DNA from: Bacillota bacterium
GTDB lineage: Bacteria > Bacillota > Clostridia > Acetivibrionales > DSM-1351
Length of the DNA stretch: 13,743 nt
Reading direction: 5' to 3'
NCBI GenBank assembly: GCA_023391425.1
Contig: JAEWAX010000137.1
Coordinates: 1-13,743, forward strand
Under the pieces are notes generated by a model. The model saw only the letters and a list, made by a program, of their open reading frames with translations. It had not been told where the DNA came from and did no database searches. Positions within the stretch are counted from its first letter, which is position 1. Every line of letters begins with the position of its first letter. Of this stretch, positions 1-6,595 are shown in pieces. A program made the position numbers and the translations under genes.

Positions 1-901
1 TATAGCTAAGTAATTTCTTTTTAAAAGTATTTGATGAATCAACGTAACTATCTTTATTAGTGCTAGATAGTTTTTTTATACTTGATATTATGATTCCTAT
101 TAATACACCTAAGCCTGTGCCAACCAATAAACCAATGCCTGCACTAGTAGTAAAAGCAGAAGCAGCAGCGCTATCTTTAAAGAGTCCCAGTTTTGGACCA
201 AAGGGAATAATAAAAGCATTTGAAAATAATGCACCTAGAAACCAAACTCCAGTATATAGAGTCCCTAATATATACCCCATTCCAACGGCCATGGGTGAAT
301 TCCATACACCTATTGAAGAATTTTTATACATAAACGCTTGTGGCACCAGTGAAAGCTGATCTCTGAAAAAGGTATATACCGCTGATACCAGCATTGTACC
401 AAATAGGACAATAGATTTTCCACCACCCTCATCTCCAACCTTTATTGTTTCGGCAGCAGCCAGACCAATAGGGTAGGGCAGAGCATTTTTAACAATAAAT
501 CTATATCTTAAAATATATGAAGTTACAGTTCCTAAAAGCATACCAGCACTTGCTATTAATAAAACCTTAATAAAATTTCCTGAAAAATTAGCTGAGCCCT
601 TCCAAATACCCATCATCCACAAACCTGGAAGAGTAAATGCCAAACCACCTGCAACCATAGCGCCTGCGGACATAGCAGTCTGAGTTATATTAATTTCATT
701 ATTAGTAGTTTTCCCAAAGAGCTTTAAAAGTGCCATTGATAATACAGCAACAAAAATTGTTGGCCATGGAAGAGCACTCATTCTAAGTGCAACGTACATT
801 GAACTGGCCGTAATAACACATGAGCCTAATGCTCCAAAGATTAAGCTTCTTAGTGATAATTGTTCAACACCTAAAAATTTTCTTTCTTCATTATTATTCA
901 A
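1..901 (-). CDS. OPT-family oligopeptide/metal-chelate transporter, N-terminal ~300 residues (runs off the left edge)
   Basis: Read on the minus strand, this is one open frame with no internal stop from the TTG at 901-899 to base 1. It shows many hydrophobic membrane segments and the OPT-family signature NEINITQTAMSAGAMVAGG followed by LAFTLPGLW. OPT proteins are inner-membrane secondary transporters of oligopeptides or metal chelates. A second typical stretch is ALPYPIGLAAAETIKVG near residue 145. The TTG start is chosen because a GAGGAGG ribosome binding site (909-915) lies 7 nt upstream; the nearby ATG is out of frame. The C-terminal half lies outside the window. The substrate cannot be told from this half. 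It is transcribed divergently from the NYN gene and is probably its own transcription unit. Confidence 0.85.
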   Translation of the reverse strand, partial: MNNNEERKFLGVEQLSLRSLIFGALGSCVITASSMYVALRMSALPWPTIFVAVLSMALLKLFGKTTNNEINITQTAMSAGAMVAGGLAFTLPGLWMMGIWKGSANFSGNFIKVLLIASAGMLLGTVTSYILRYRFIVKNALPYPIGLAAAETIKVGDEGGGKSIVLFGTMLVSAVYTFFRDQLSLVPQAFMYKNSSIGVWNSPMAVGMGYILGTLYTGVWFLGALFSNAFIIPFGPKLGLFKDSAAASAFTTSAGIGLLVGTGLGVLIGIIISSIKKLSSTNKDSYVDSSNTFKKKLLSY

Positions 902-955
902 AGTAAAGCCTCCTCGTTAATTAAATGTTATACAAGTGTTGTGACATTTATTCAT

Positions 956-970
956 TATGCATGCTGCATA
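956..970. promoter_or_regulatory. Palindrome TATGCA-N3-TGCATA, candidate operator upstream of the OPT gene
   Basis: A perfect 6-bp dyad with a 3-nt centre, 55 nt upstream of the OPT start codon. The same TATGCA half-sites recur with a 5-nt centre at 1103-1119. Two dyads with shared half-sites before a transporter gene suggest a dimeric regulator, but random AT-rich palindromes are common. Confidence 0.3.
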
Positions 971-1101
971 TAGTTCTCTCATCATATTATTATATAAAAT
1001 GTGTATATTTGATATTTATAGAAAGAACACTATAAAAGAATAATAGTATTTAAAAATTTATTATAATGCACAAAAAATATGATATCTTGAGGGAAATTTA
1101 T

Positions 1102-1120
1102 ATATGCAATTTTTGCATAT
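1102..1120. promoter_or_regulatory. Palindrome ATATGCAA-TTT-TTGCATAT, candidate operator or hairpin
   Basis: A perfect 8-bp inverted repeat with a 3-nt centre. It contains the TATGCA/TGCATA half-sites also seen at 956-970. It could be an operator or a small hairpin; no T-run follows in either direction that would make it a clear terminator. Confidence 0.3.
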
Positions 1121-1482
1121 GAAAGAAAGAATAGCTAACTTGAAATAAATTTGAATTTTAACATAAAAATCAACCTCCGTTCTCATTCCCAAAAGGGATA
1201 TAAGTCGTTTTAGTAAAGGAATCTAAATAGAACATCATGTCTAGTTTCACAAAGAATACCAGCTGATTAAATATGATATCATATTAACTGCTCACATGCA
1301 ATGTGTTTTACTACTAAATTAGAACAGTTCCAGATAGTGAAATATAGAATTATTTTCTACTATTTAATATAGAATGGTTAAATTCAAATGATTAAAATTT
1401 ATTTAATATATTTAAATGTTTTTATTTTTATAGAAATCATATTCTAGAAAAACATTAAACTAACAAAAATGTAAAAAACAGG

Positions 1483-1512
1483 TTGGAAATACTAAAGCCA
1501 AAATGCTATAAT
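1483..1512 (+). promoter_or_regulatory. Sigma-A-type promoter of the NYN gene
   Basis: TTGGAA (1483-1488), an 18-nt spacer and TATAAT (1507-1512), with a TGC extended -10 just upstream (1504-1506). Transcription would start near 1519 and give a ~100-nt leader. Confidence 0.6.
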
Positions 1513-1540
1513 GATTAAATTAGCATGATTACTAAGGATT

Positions 1541-1560
1541 CCTATCTGATTAACGATAGG
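1541..1560 (+). other. Leader hairpin upstream of the NYN gene
   Basis: CCTATC (1541-1546) pairs with GATAGG (1555-1560) across an 8-nt loop, inside the predicted 5' leader. It is not followed by a U-run, so it is not a terminator. Its function is unknown; it could be an mRNA-processing or self-binding site for the RNase-like protein encoded downstream. Confidence 0.4.
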
Positions 1561-1619
1561 GTAAAAGAGTATTACCAAAAATATATAGCAGTAAACCAAT
1601 GAAAGGGGCAAAACAGAAG

Positions 1620-2393
1620 ATGGATTCTGAAATGAGGTTTGCAGTACTTATAGATGCTGAAAATGTACCTTATAGTAGCATAAAAGGAATCATGGAGGAA
1701 ATAGCCAAGATTGGAATACCTACCATAAAGAGAATATATGCTGATTGGACAAAGCCTACCGTCTCAGGTTGGAAAAACGTTCTCTTAGAAAATGCTATCA
1801 CACCAATACAACAGTATAGCTATACAAGTGGTAAGAACTCATCAGATTCGGCAATGATTATAGACGCAATGGACATATTATATACAGAAAAGGTAGAAGG
1901 TTTCTGCATAATATCCAGTGATAGCGACTTTACAAGGCTAGTAATAAGATTGCGTGAAGCAGGAATGAAGGTGTTTGGAATCGGGGAAAGAAAGACTCCA
2001 AGCCCATTTATTGCAGCATGCGATAAATTCACATATATTGAAATAATCAGCGCTTCTACAAATAGCAACAACACATTTGGAAATGGAGTAAAAAAAGAAG
2101 GCTATATAGAAAAGGAACAAAAGAGCGGAACAGTCGCTATTGGACAAGACATAATAAATTTAATTGCTGTTTCAATTAATGATGTTGAAGATGAAAATGG
2201 ATGGGCATTTCTTGGTGATGTTGGTAACTTAATAAATAAAAAACAACCTGATTTTGACCCTAGAAATTTTGGATTTTATAAATTAACTCATCTAATTAGA
2301 AAATTAAAAGAATTTGAGATTGAGGAAAGAGACACAAACAATTCAAAAATCAAACATATCTATGTTAGAAATAAAAATTATTTTGTAAAGTAA
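1620..2393 (+). CDS. NYN (PIN-like) domain protein with C-terminal OST-HTH/LOTUS domain, putative RNA-processing enzyme
   Basis: The N-terminal ~140 residues form an NYN domain, a PIN-like metal-dependent RNase fold. LIDAEN (Asp12), the acidic stretch SSDSAMIIDAMD (Asp76, Asp82) and SSDSDF (Asp101, Asp103) supply the conserved acidic residues of the active site. After a polar linker (~145-172) comes an OST-HTH/LOTUS domain (~173-250) with the typical GWAFLGDVGNLINKK and FGFYKLTHLIRKL segments; such domains bind RNA. The total is 257 residues from the ATG at 1620, chosen because GAAAGGGG (1601-1608) can serve as a ribosome binding site. An in-frame ATG at 1599 lacks one and would add seven residues. 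The protein is probably cytosolic. The family (LabA/DUF88-like with LOTUS) is widespread, but its bacterial targets are mostly unknown. It stands alone ahead of the ylxM promoter. Confidence 0.85.
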   Translation: MDSEMRFAVLIDAENVPYSSIKGIMEEIAKIGIPTIKRIYADWTKPTVSGWKNVLLENAITPIQQYSYTSGKNSSDSAMIIDAMDILYTEKVEGFCIISSDSDFTRLVIRLREAGMKVFGIGERKTPSPFIAACDKFTYIEIISASTNSNNTFGNGVKKEGYIEKEQKSGTVAIGQDIINLIAVSINDVEDENGWAFLGDVGNLINKKQPDFDPRNFGFYKLTHLIRKLKEFEIEERDTNNSKIKHIYVRNKNYFVK

Positions 2394-2399
2394 TAATGC

Positions 2400-2428
2400 T
2401 TGACAATCTTTATGAATTGCTCTAAAAT
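2400..2428 (+). promoter_or_regulatory. Sigma-A promoter of the ylxM-ffh operon
   Basis: A consensus TTGACA (2400-2405), a 17-nt spacer and TAAAAT (2423-2428). It begins just after the NYN stop codon and is the best-scoring promoter by eye in this part of the window. It should drive ylxM and ffh, and possibly the genes after them. Confidence 0.75.
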
Positions 2429-2432
2429 AAGT

Positions 2433-2454
2433 TGTAAAGCAAAATTACTTTACA
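2433..2454 (+). other. Hairpin or dyad TGTAAAG-N8-CTTTACA at the start of the ylxM leader
   Basis: A perfect 7-bp inverted repeat lies at or just after the predicted transcription start. There is no U-run, so it is not a terminator. It could stabilise the 5' end of the mRNA or be an operator overlapping the start site. Confidence 0.4.
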
Positions 2455-2524
2455 GACAGTTTAATTTATTGGAAGGAATTCTATTTTCAATTTATTAATG
2501 TGAATGTGCCTCGTGGAGGTTACT

Positions 2525-2881
2525 ATGGATAAAGTATTTGAGATATCACTGCTGCTTGATTTTTATGGACAGCTACTAACTGATAGACAATTTGAAATAT
2601 TAGATTTACATTACAATAATGATTTTACATTGACGGAGATTGCTGAGCAGCTTAGTATAAGCCGTCAAGGTGTTTTTGATAACGAAAAGCGTGGTAGGGC
2701 ATTACTAAATGAATATGAGAATAAGCTAGGCTTGCTAAGAAAATTTTCTCAGCAAAAGCAAAAAGCAGAACAAGTACAAAAACATTTGGAAAAGCTAAAA
2801 ATAGAAGAGCTCAGCCAGCATAACAGAAATATTTTGGAACATGTTGTGCGTGAAATTGATGAGCTTGCTAATAGTATATAG
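2525..2881 (+). CDS. ylxM: YlxM/p13-family helix-turn-helix protein, SRP-associated
   Basis: 118 residues from the ATG at 2525, which follows GGAGGT (2515-2520). An upstream in-frame start at 2504 would lie before that site and is rejected. YlxM (UPF0122) proteins are small, sigma-region-4-like HTH proteins, almost always encoded just before ffh in Firmicutes and Mollicutes and able to associate with the SRP. The HTH core reads LTDRQFEILDLHYNN, then LTEIAEQLSISRQGVFDNEKR (about residues 20-60). The C-terminal half is charged and likely a coiled helix (QQKQKAEQVQKHLEKLK). ffh starts 26 nt downstream, so the two are co-transcribed. Confidence 0.92.
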   Translation: MDKVFEISLLLDFYGQLLTDRQFEILDLHYNNDFTLTEIAEQLSISRQGVFDNEKRGRALLNEYENKLGLLRKFSQQKQKAEQVQKHLEKLKIEELSQHNRNILEHVVREIDELANSI

Positions 2882-2907
2882 CAAAAGAGTGAATTGGAGG
2901 TTTTGGG

Positions 2908-4260
2908 ATGTCGGTTTTTGAGGGTTTGTCAGGAAAGCTCCAAGAGACAATGAAAAAGATACGTGGGCAGAGTAGAGTATCCGAAAAAGATGTTAAGGAT
3001 ATGATGAGAGATATAAAATTAGCTCTACTTGAGGCTGACGTAAATTTTAAAGTAGTTAAGGATTTTATAAGCAAAGTATCTGAGAGGTCAGTTGGGCAGG
3101 ATGTTTTAGAAAGTCTTACACCTGGACAGCAGGTTGTTAAAATTGTTCATGAAGAGCTTATAGAGTTGTTGGGTAAGGAACAGAGCAAGGTTACATTTTC
3201 ACCAAAACCACCAACAGTATTTATGATGGTAGGGCTTCAAGGTTCTGGTAAGACAACTACTTCGGGTAAACTAGCTAGTTTATTGAGAAAACAAGGCAAG
3301 TCTCCATTACTGGTTGCTTGTGATGTTTATAGACCAGCTGCAATTAAACAGTTGCAGGTAGTAGGTGGACAGCTAAATATTCCAGTATTCACTTTGGAAA
3401 ACAATATGAATCCTGTTGAAATTGCAAAGGAAGCAGTAAAGTTCGCAAATAATAAACAGCATGATTTGGTTATACTAGATACTGCAGGACGACTTCATAT
3501 TGATGAGAAATTGATGGATGAACTACTAAATATAAAGAAATCAGTTAATCCACATGAAATATTATTAGTTGTTGACTCCATGACAGGGCAAGATGCCGTT
3601 AATGTATCAGAAAGCTTCAATGAGAAGCTAGGTATTAACGGAGTTGTTCTGACAAAGCTCGATGGTGATACAAGAGGTGGTGCAGCTCTATCAGTTAAGG
3701 CTGTTACAGGGAAACCTATAAAATTTGTAGGTATGGGTGAAAAGCTTAGTGACATTGAACCATTTTTCCCAGATAGAATGGCATCTCGAATACTTGGTAT
3801 GGGAGATGTTTTAAGCCTTATAGAGAAAGCGCAAGACGCTTATGATGAGAAAAAGGCAATAGAATTAGAAAAGAAAATGCGTACAAATCAGTTCACATTG
3901 GAGGATTTCTTAGACCAAATGCAGCAACTTAAGAAAATGGGTCCTCTCAGTGATATACTAGGTATGATGCCAGGAATTGATGCAAAAGCGCTAAAAAGTG
4001 TGGATTCAGACAAAAGTGCAAAAGATATGGCCCGCACTGAAGCTCTTATAAGATCAATGACCAAGAAGGAACGAAATGACCCATCGATAATTAATGGAAG
4101 TCGTAGAAAAAGAATTGCTGCTGGAAGTGGTACAACTGTACAAGAGGTTAATGCGCTTTTAAAGCAATTTGAGGAAATGAAGAAAATGATGAAGATGATG
4201 ACTGACATGGGCAAAAAAGGTAAAAAAGGCGGTTTAGGTAGGTTTAAAATGCCTTTTTAA
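2908..4260 (+). CDS. ffh: Signal recognition particle protein Ffh (SRP54 GTPase)
   Basis: 450 residues, full length for the family. The N domain is a helical bundle (1-~85). The G domain carries the P-loop GLQGSGKTT (109-117), DVYRPAA (139-145), DTAGR (191-195) and TKLDGD (249-254). The M domain (from ~300) is rich in methionine, with a basic MKKMMKMMTDMGKKGKK tail for 4.5S RNA and signal-sequence binding. Ffh binds signal sequences on ribosomes and, with FtsY, delivers nascent chains to the SecYEG translocon. GGAGG at 2896-2900 supports the ATG at 2908. No frame break or missing motif was seen. Confidence 0.98.
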   Translation: MSVFEGLSGKLQETMKKIRGQSRVSEKDVKDMMRDIKLALLEADVNFKVVKDFISKVSERSVGQDVLESLTPGQQVVKIVHEELIELLGKEQSKVTFSPKPPTVFMMVGLQGSGKTTTSGKLASLLRKQGKSPLLVACDVYRPAAIKQLQVVGGQLNIPVFTLENNMNPVEIAKEAVKFANNKQHDLVILDTAGRLHIDEKLMDELLNIKKSVNPHEILLVVDSMTGQDAVNVSESFNEKLGINGVVLTKLDGDTRGGAALSVKAVTGKPIKFVGMGEKLSDIEPFFPDRMASRILGMGDVLSLIEKAQDAYDEKKAIELEKKMRTNQFTLEDFLDQMQQLKKMGPLSDILGMMPGIDAKALKSVDSDKSAKDMARTEALIRSMTKKERNDPSIINGSRRKRIAAGSGTTVQEVNALLKQFEEMKKMMKMMTDMGKKGKKGGLGRFKMPF

Positions 4261-4270
4261 TACTTAAAGT

Positions 4271-4325
4271 ATAAGTGAAACTAAGCTTCTGTTTTCGCCG
4301 ATGGCTTGACACAAGCTAAGTATAA
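4271..4325 (+). repeat. Interspersed ~55-nt repeat, copy 1 (ffh-rpsP spacer), possible pseudoknot RNA
   Basis: It aligns without gaps to the copy at 4931-4985 (39 of the first 50 positions identical) and, with small indels, to 12126-12180. The shared core is AACTAAG, then TTCGCC, then ATGGCT, then CTAAG. Two stems can form in H-type pseudoknot order: 4283-4287 with 4303-4307, and 4290-4293 with 4308-4311. It fills most of the spacer and also contains a TTGACA (4306-4311). Confidence 0.65.
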
Positions 4326-4365
4326 ATAATTAATGGTTATAATCCTTTGAAGGAGGTGAAAATAA

Positions 4366-4611
4366 ATGGCAGTAAAGATACGTTTAAAGAGAATAGGTGC
4401 TAAGAAGAACCCTTTTTACAGAGTAGTTGTTGCTGATTCAAGATATCCTAGAGATGGTAGATTCATCGAGGAGATAGGTACTTACAATCCTTTGGTAAAT
4501 CCAGCTGATGTTAAAATTGATGCTGAAAGAGCTCAAAAATGGATTAAGGATGGTGCACAACCAACTGATACAGTTAAGTCACTTCTTAAGAAATCTGGTA
4601 TTATTGAATAA
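4366..4611 (+). CDS. rpsP: 30S ribosomal protein S16
   Basis: 81 residues, normal for bS16. The N-terminus MAVKIRLKRIGAKKNPFYRV and the following VVADSRYPRDGRFIEEIGTYNP are highly diagnostic. S16 is an assembly protein of the 30S body that binds 16S rRNA. AAGGAGG lies 10-11 nt before the ATG. It stands between ffh and khpA, the usual Firmicutes order. Confidence 0.98.
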   Translation: MAVKIRLKRIGAKKNPFYRVVVADSRYPRDGRFIEEIGTYNPLVNPADVKIDAERAQKWIKDGAQPTDTVKSLLKKSGIIE

Positions 4612-4660
4612 TTCCGGTACTTCGTGGCTCAACAGTGCAGTGCGGCTCATGGAGGTTAAT

Positions 4661-4891
4661 ATGAGAGAATTGCTTGAAAATATTGCAAAAGCTCTTGTGG
4701 ATTATCCAGATGAGGTTTTTGTAAATGAAATTCAAAATGAAAAGTCAATCATTCTTGAACTTAAGGTTTCAAAGGATGATATGGGCAAAGTAATTGGTAA
4801 GCAAGGCAGAATTGCCAAAGCTATCAGAACTGTTGTCAAGGCTGCAGCAGTTAAGGACAACAGAAGAGTAGTTGTAGATATTATACAGTAA
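4661..4891 (+). CDS. khpA: KH-domain RNA-binding protein KhpA (YlqC family)
   Basis: 76 residues consisting of a single KH domain. The RNA-contacting GxxG loop is GKQG within MGKVIGKQGRIAKAIRT (about residues 42-58). KhpA, with its partner KhpB (Jag), is a global RNA chaperone/binder linked to cell division and elongation in Gram-positives. The start at 4661 is fixed by GGAGG at 4651-4655; a longer in-frame reading upstream from 4508 overlaps rpsP in another frame and is not used. The neighbours rpsP upstream and rimM downstream are typical. Confidence 0.95.
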   Translation: MRELLENIAKALVDYPDEVFVNEIQNEKSIILELKVSKDDMGKVIGKQGRIAKAIRTVVKAAAVKDNRRVVVDIIQ

Positions 4892-4894
4892 GAG

Positions 4895-4912
4895 AAGGGG
4901 CGAATGCCCCTT
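4895..4912 (+). terminator. GC-rich hairpin after khpA, weak or partial terminator
   Basis: AAGGGGC pairs perfectly with GCCCCTT around a GAAT loop, 4 nt after the khpA stop. Only a short TTT is followed by ACTTA, so it probably attenuates or protects the 3' end rather than fully terminating. Confidence 0.5.
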
Positions 4913-4930
4913 TACTTATACCTTCCAAGC

Positions 4931-4985
4931 ATAAGGGCAACTAAGCCTCTACCTTCGCCGATGGCTCGGTACAGACTAAGTTTTC
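4931..4985 (+). repeat. Interspersed ~55-nt repeat, copy 2 (khpA-rimM spacer), possible pseudoknot RNA
   Basis: It is homologous to 4271-4325. Stem S1 pairs 4944-4947 with 4963-4966. Stem S2 pairs 4950-4953 (TACC) with 4968-4971 (GGTA). Compared with copy 1, two S2 base pairs changed on both sides (G-C to A-T, and T-A to C-G), which is compensatory. An outer AACT/AGTT stem (4939-4942 with 4979-4982) can enclose the knot. Confidence 0.65.
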
Positions 4986-5040
4986 TTTATATCAAAATTA
5001 TTTTACTAAAAAATATTATCTGTAAAGATAGGTGATGTGA

Positions 5041-5550
5041 ATGCTAGAATATTTAATTATTGGACAATTGACAAGTACTCATGGTGTTAAGGGAGAACTC
5101 AAAGCTACAACTTCAACTGATGACCCTCACAGATTTTTAGATTTGAAATGGGTTTATATTGATAAGAAGGGAGCACTTGAAAAATACAATATTACAAGTG
5201 TGAAGTTCTTCAAACAATTTGTAATCCTAAAGTTTGAAGGTGTCGATTCCATTGAGGCTGCAGAAAAGCTGAAAGGTCTTTACCTAAAGGTAGATAGGGC
5301 AAATGCAGTAAAGCTTCCAAAGGATTCCTTCTTTATAGCAGATATTATTGGAATGCAAGTTTATGATGAAAATAATGAGCTATTAGGGCAACTATTAGAT
5401 GTTATATCGACTGGTAGCAATGATGTATATATTGTGAAGAATAAAGAAGGCAAGGAAATACTTATTCCAGCACTAAAAAGTGTTGTCAAAGAGGTTTTAC
5501 TCGATGAGAGAAGAATGTCAGTAATACTACCGAAAGGACTGCTAGATTAA
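5041..5550 (+). CDS. rimM: 16S rRNA processing/ribosome maturation factor RimM
   Basis: 169 residues, normal length. The N-terminal RimM domain begins with IIGQLTSTHGVKGELKATT; the C-terminal PRC-barrel carries SFFIADIIGMQVYDE and GSNDVYIVKN, then EILIPALKSVVKEV. RimM binds the 30S head near S19 and assists its maturation. An AGGTGAT site precedes the ATG. The stop overlaps the trmD start in TAATG, so translation of the two is likely coupled. Confidence 0.97.
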   Translation: MLEYLIIGQLTSTHGVKGELKATTSTDDPHRFLDLKWVYIDKKGALEKYNITSVKFFKQFVILKFEGVDSIEAAEKLKGLYLKVDRANAVKLPKDSFFIADIIGMQVYDENNELLGQLLDVISTGSNDVYIVKNKEGKEILIPALKSVVKEVLLDERRMSVILPKGLLD

Positions 5551-6251
5551 TGAAATTTGATGTGCTTACACTATTTCCAGAAACGTTTAATATCGTGATG
5601 AGAGAGAGTATAATTGGACGCGCTCAGGAAAATGGTCTAATAGAAGTAAATGCCATAGATATAAGAGATTATTCTAAAGATAAGCATAGAAAAGTTGATG
5701 ACTACCCTTTTGGTGGCGGTAATGGAATGGTAATGACTTGTCAACCTGTAATTGATGCATATACAGATATTACGAAGGACTTTGAAACTGAGAAGCCAAG
5801 GGTAATCTATATGAGTCCTCAAGGGCGTGTACTTACTCAGCAAATAGCAAGCGAGCTATCAAAAGAAGAGCACCTGATTCTACTTTGTGGGCACTATGAG
5901 GGTATTGACGAACGAATTATTGAAGAAATAGTAGATGAAGAGATTTCTATTGGAGACTATGTTTTAACAGGTGGTGAGTTGCCTGCAATGGTACTCATTG
6001 ATTGTGTAAGCCGACTCATACCAGGTGTTTTGGCTAATGAAGGCTCATATAGTGAGGAATCACATTTTAATGGGTTACTGGAATACCCGCAGTATACAAG
6101 ACCAGCAGAATATAACGGAAAAAAGGTACCTGACATCTTGCTCTCAGGTCATCATGCCAACATAGAAAAATGGAGAGCTCAGCAGTCATTGGAAAGAACA
6201 AAGCAAAAGAGACCAGATTTGTATAAATTGATTGAAAATAAAATGCGGTAA
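5550..6251 (+). CDS. trmD: tRNA (guanine37-N1)-methyltransferase TrmD
   Basis: 233 residues. TrmD methylates G37 of tRNAs with SAM, preventing +1 frameshifts. Typical segments are FDVLTLFPE (3-11), DYPFGGGNGMVM (51-62), YMSPQGRVL (87-95), the trefoil-knot motif LLCGHYEGIDER (111-122), ISIGDYVLTGGELPAM (132-147) and LLEYPQYTRP (176-185). At the position aligned with the catalytic Asp169 of E. coli, a Glu is read (EESHFNG region). I believe this is common in clostridial TrmD, but it was not checked. It overlaps rimM by one base. rplS, which normally follows, is not present; an intrinsic terminator comes 44 nt after the stop. Confidence 0.97.
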   Translation: MKFDVLTLFPETFNIVMRESIIGRAQENGLIEVNAIDIRDYSKDKHRKVDDYPFGGGNGMVMTCQPVIDAYTDITKDFETEKPRVIYMSPQGRVLTQQIASELSKEEHLILLCGHYEGIDERIIEEIVDEEISIGDYVLTGGELPAMVLIDCVSRLIPGVLANEGSYSEESHFNGLLEYPQYTRPAEYNGKKVPDILLSGHHANIEKWRAQQSLERTKQKRPDLYKLIENKMR

Positions 6252-6294
6252 TTATGAGCTATTTCGTTTGAGTGTGTGAAAAAAGTCTTTAAAT

Positions 6295-6341
6295 ACAGCT
6301 TTCTATGATAAAATTTAAATATCATAGGAGGCTGTTTTTTT
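6295..6341 (+). terminator. Rho-independent terminator closing the ribosomal operon after trmD
   Basis: ACAGC (6295-6299) and CTATGATA (6303-6310) pair with TATCATAG (6320-6327) and GCTGT (6331-6335), giving a long stem with a small internal loop. It is followed by a run of Ts (6335-6341). Confidence 0.9.
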
Positions 6342-6386
6342 ATGGAAATGGTTTAATGTAACAACCATTTTTAAACTGATAATATA

Positions 6387-6446
6387 AGAAACACTGATTT
6401 TGCTAATTTAAAAATCTACGGTTCTCAATGTTATATCGGTGTTTCT
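6387..6446. repeat. 12-bp inverted repeat AGAAACACTGAT / ATCGGTGTTTCT
   Basis: The arms at 6387-6398 and 6435-6446 pair over 12 bp with one G-T, around a 36-nt loop. There is no T-run on either side. It could be a remnant of a mobile element's ends or a regulatory dyad. Confidence 0.5.
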
Positions 6447-6527
6447 CATTACTCAAGATCATTATCAATCTAGTCTATTATGATTTATACCAGTATAATT
6501 TAACTTCTATTACTATTATATAGATTA

Positions 6528-6536
6528 TGCTATAAT
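6528..6536 (+). promoter_or_regulatory. Extended -10 promoter for the acyl-CoA dehydrogenase-etfBA operon
   Basis: TGC followed by TATAAT (6531-6536), with no good -35 at 16-18 nt. The gene's AGGAGG (6582-6587) and ATG (6596) follow, giving a ~50-nt leader. Confidence 0.45.
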
Positions 6537-6595
6537 TTTTTAAATTCACTTGTAAGGCATATGAATGGATTTCTACAATATAGGAGGATATAATT

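Larger units (their letters stand above)
902..1598. other. Divergent 700-nt AT-rich intergenic region with palindromes, no gene seen
   Basis: No convincing ORF, tRNA or known riboswitch was found. It separates the leftward OPT gene from the rightward NYN gene, so it should hold both promoters. A possible OPT -10 on the minus strand is TATAAT (complement of 989-994), with a poor -35. Several perfect dyads occur: TATGCA-TGC-TGCATA (956-970), ATATGCAA-TTT-TTGCATAT (1102-1120), a 16-bp palindrome centred on GATATC (1270-1285), and CACAT-GCA-ATGTG (1293-1305). The 10-mer ATATGATATC occurs twice (1077-1086 and 1271-1280). Confidence 0.6.
6342..6595 (+). other. Intergenic region between the trmD terminator and the acyl-CoA dehydrogenase gene
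   Basis: No ORF of note. It holds a perfect 8-bp hairpin AAATGGTT/AACCATTT (6346-6370) directly after the terminator, a 12-bp inverted repeat (6387-6398 with 6435-6446), and a promoter-like extended -10 (6528-6536). Confidence 0.6.

Noticed and set aside
60..359. Plus-strand ORF of 99 codons
   Set aside because: It lies on the opposite strand of the OPT transporter frame, which has clear family motifs, and has no ribosome binding site or recognisable domain.
4508..4660. Longer upstream extension of khpA
   Set aside because: It overlaps rpsP in a shifted frame. The ATG at 4661 has GGAGG at the right distance and gives the normal 76-residue KhpA.
4271..4985. Repeat copies as c-di-GMP or preQ1 riboswitches
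   Set aside because: A pseudoknot-like fold is possible, but the conserved bases do not match those aptamers, and two copies lie in ribosomal-protein spacers without a matching regulatory role.
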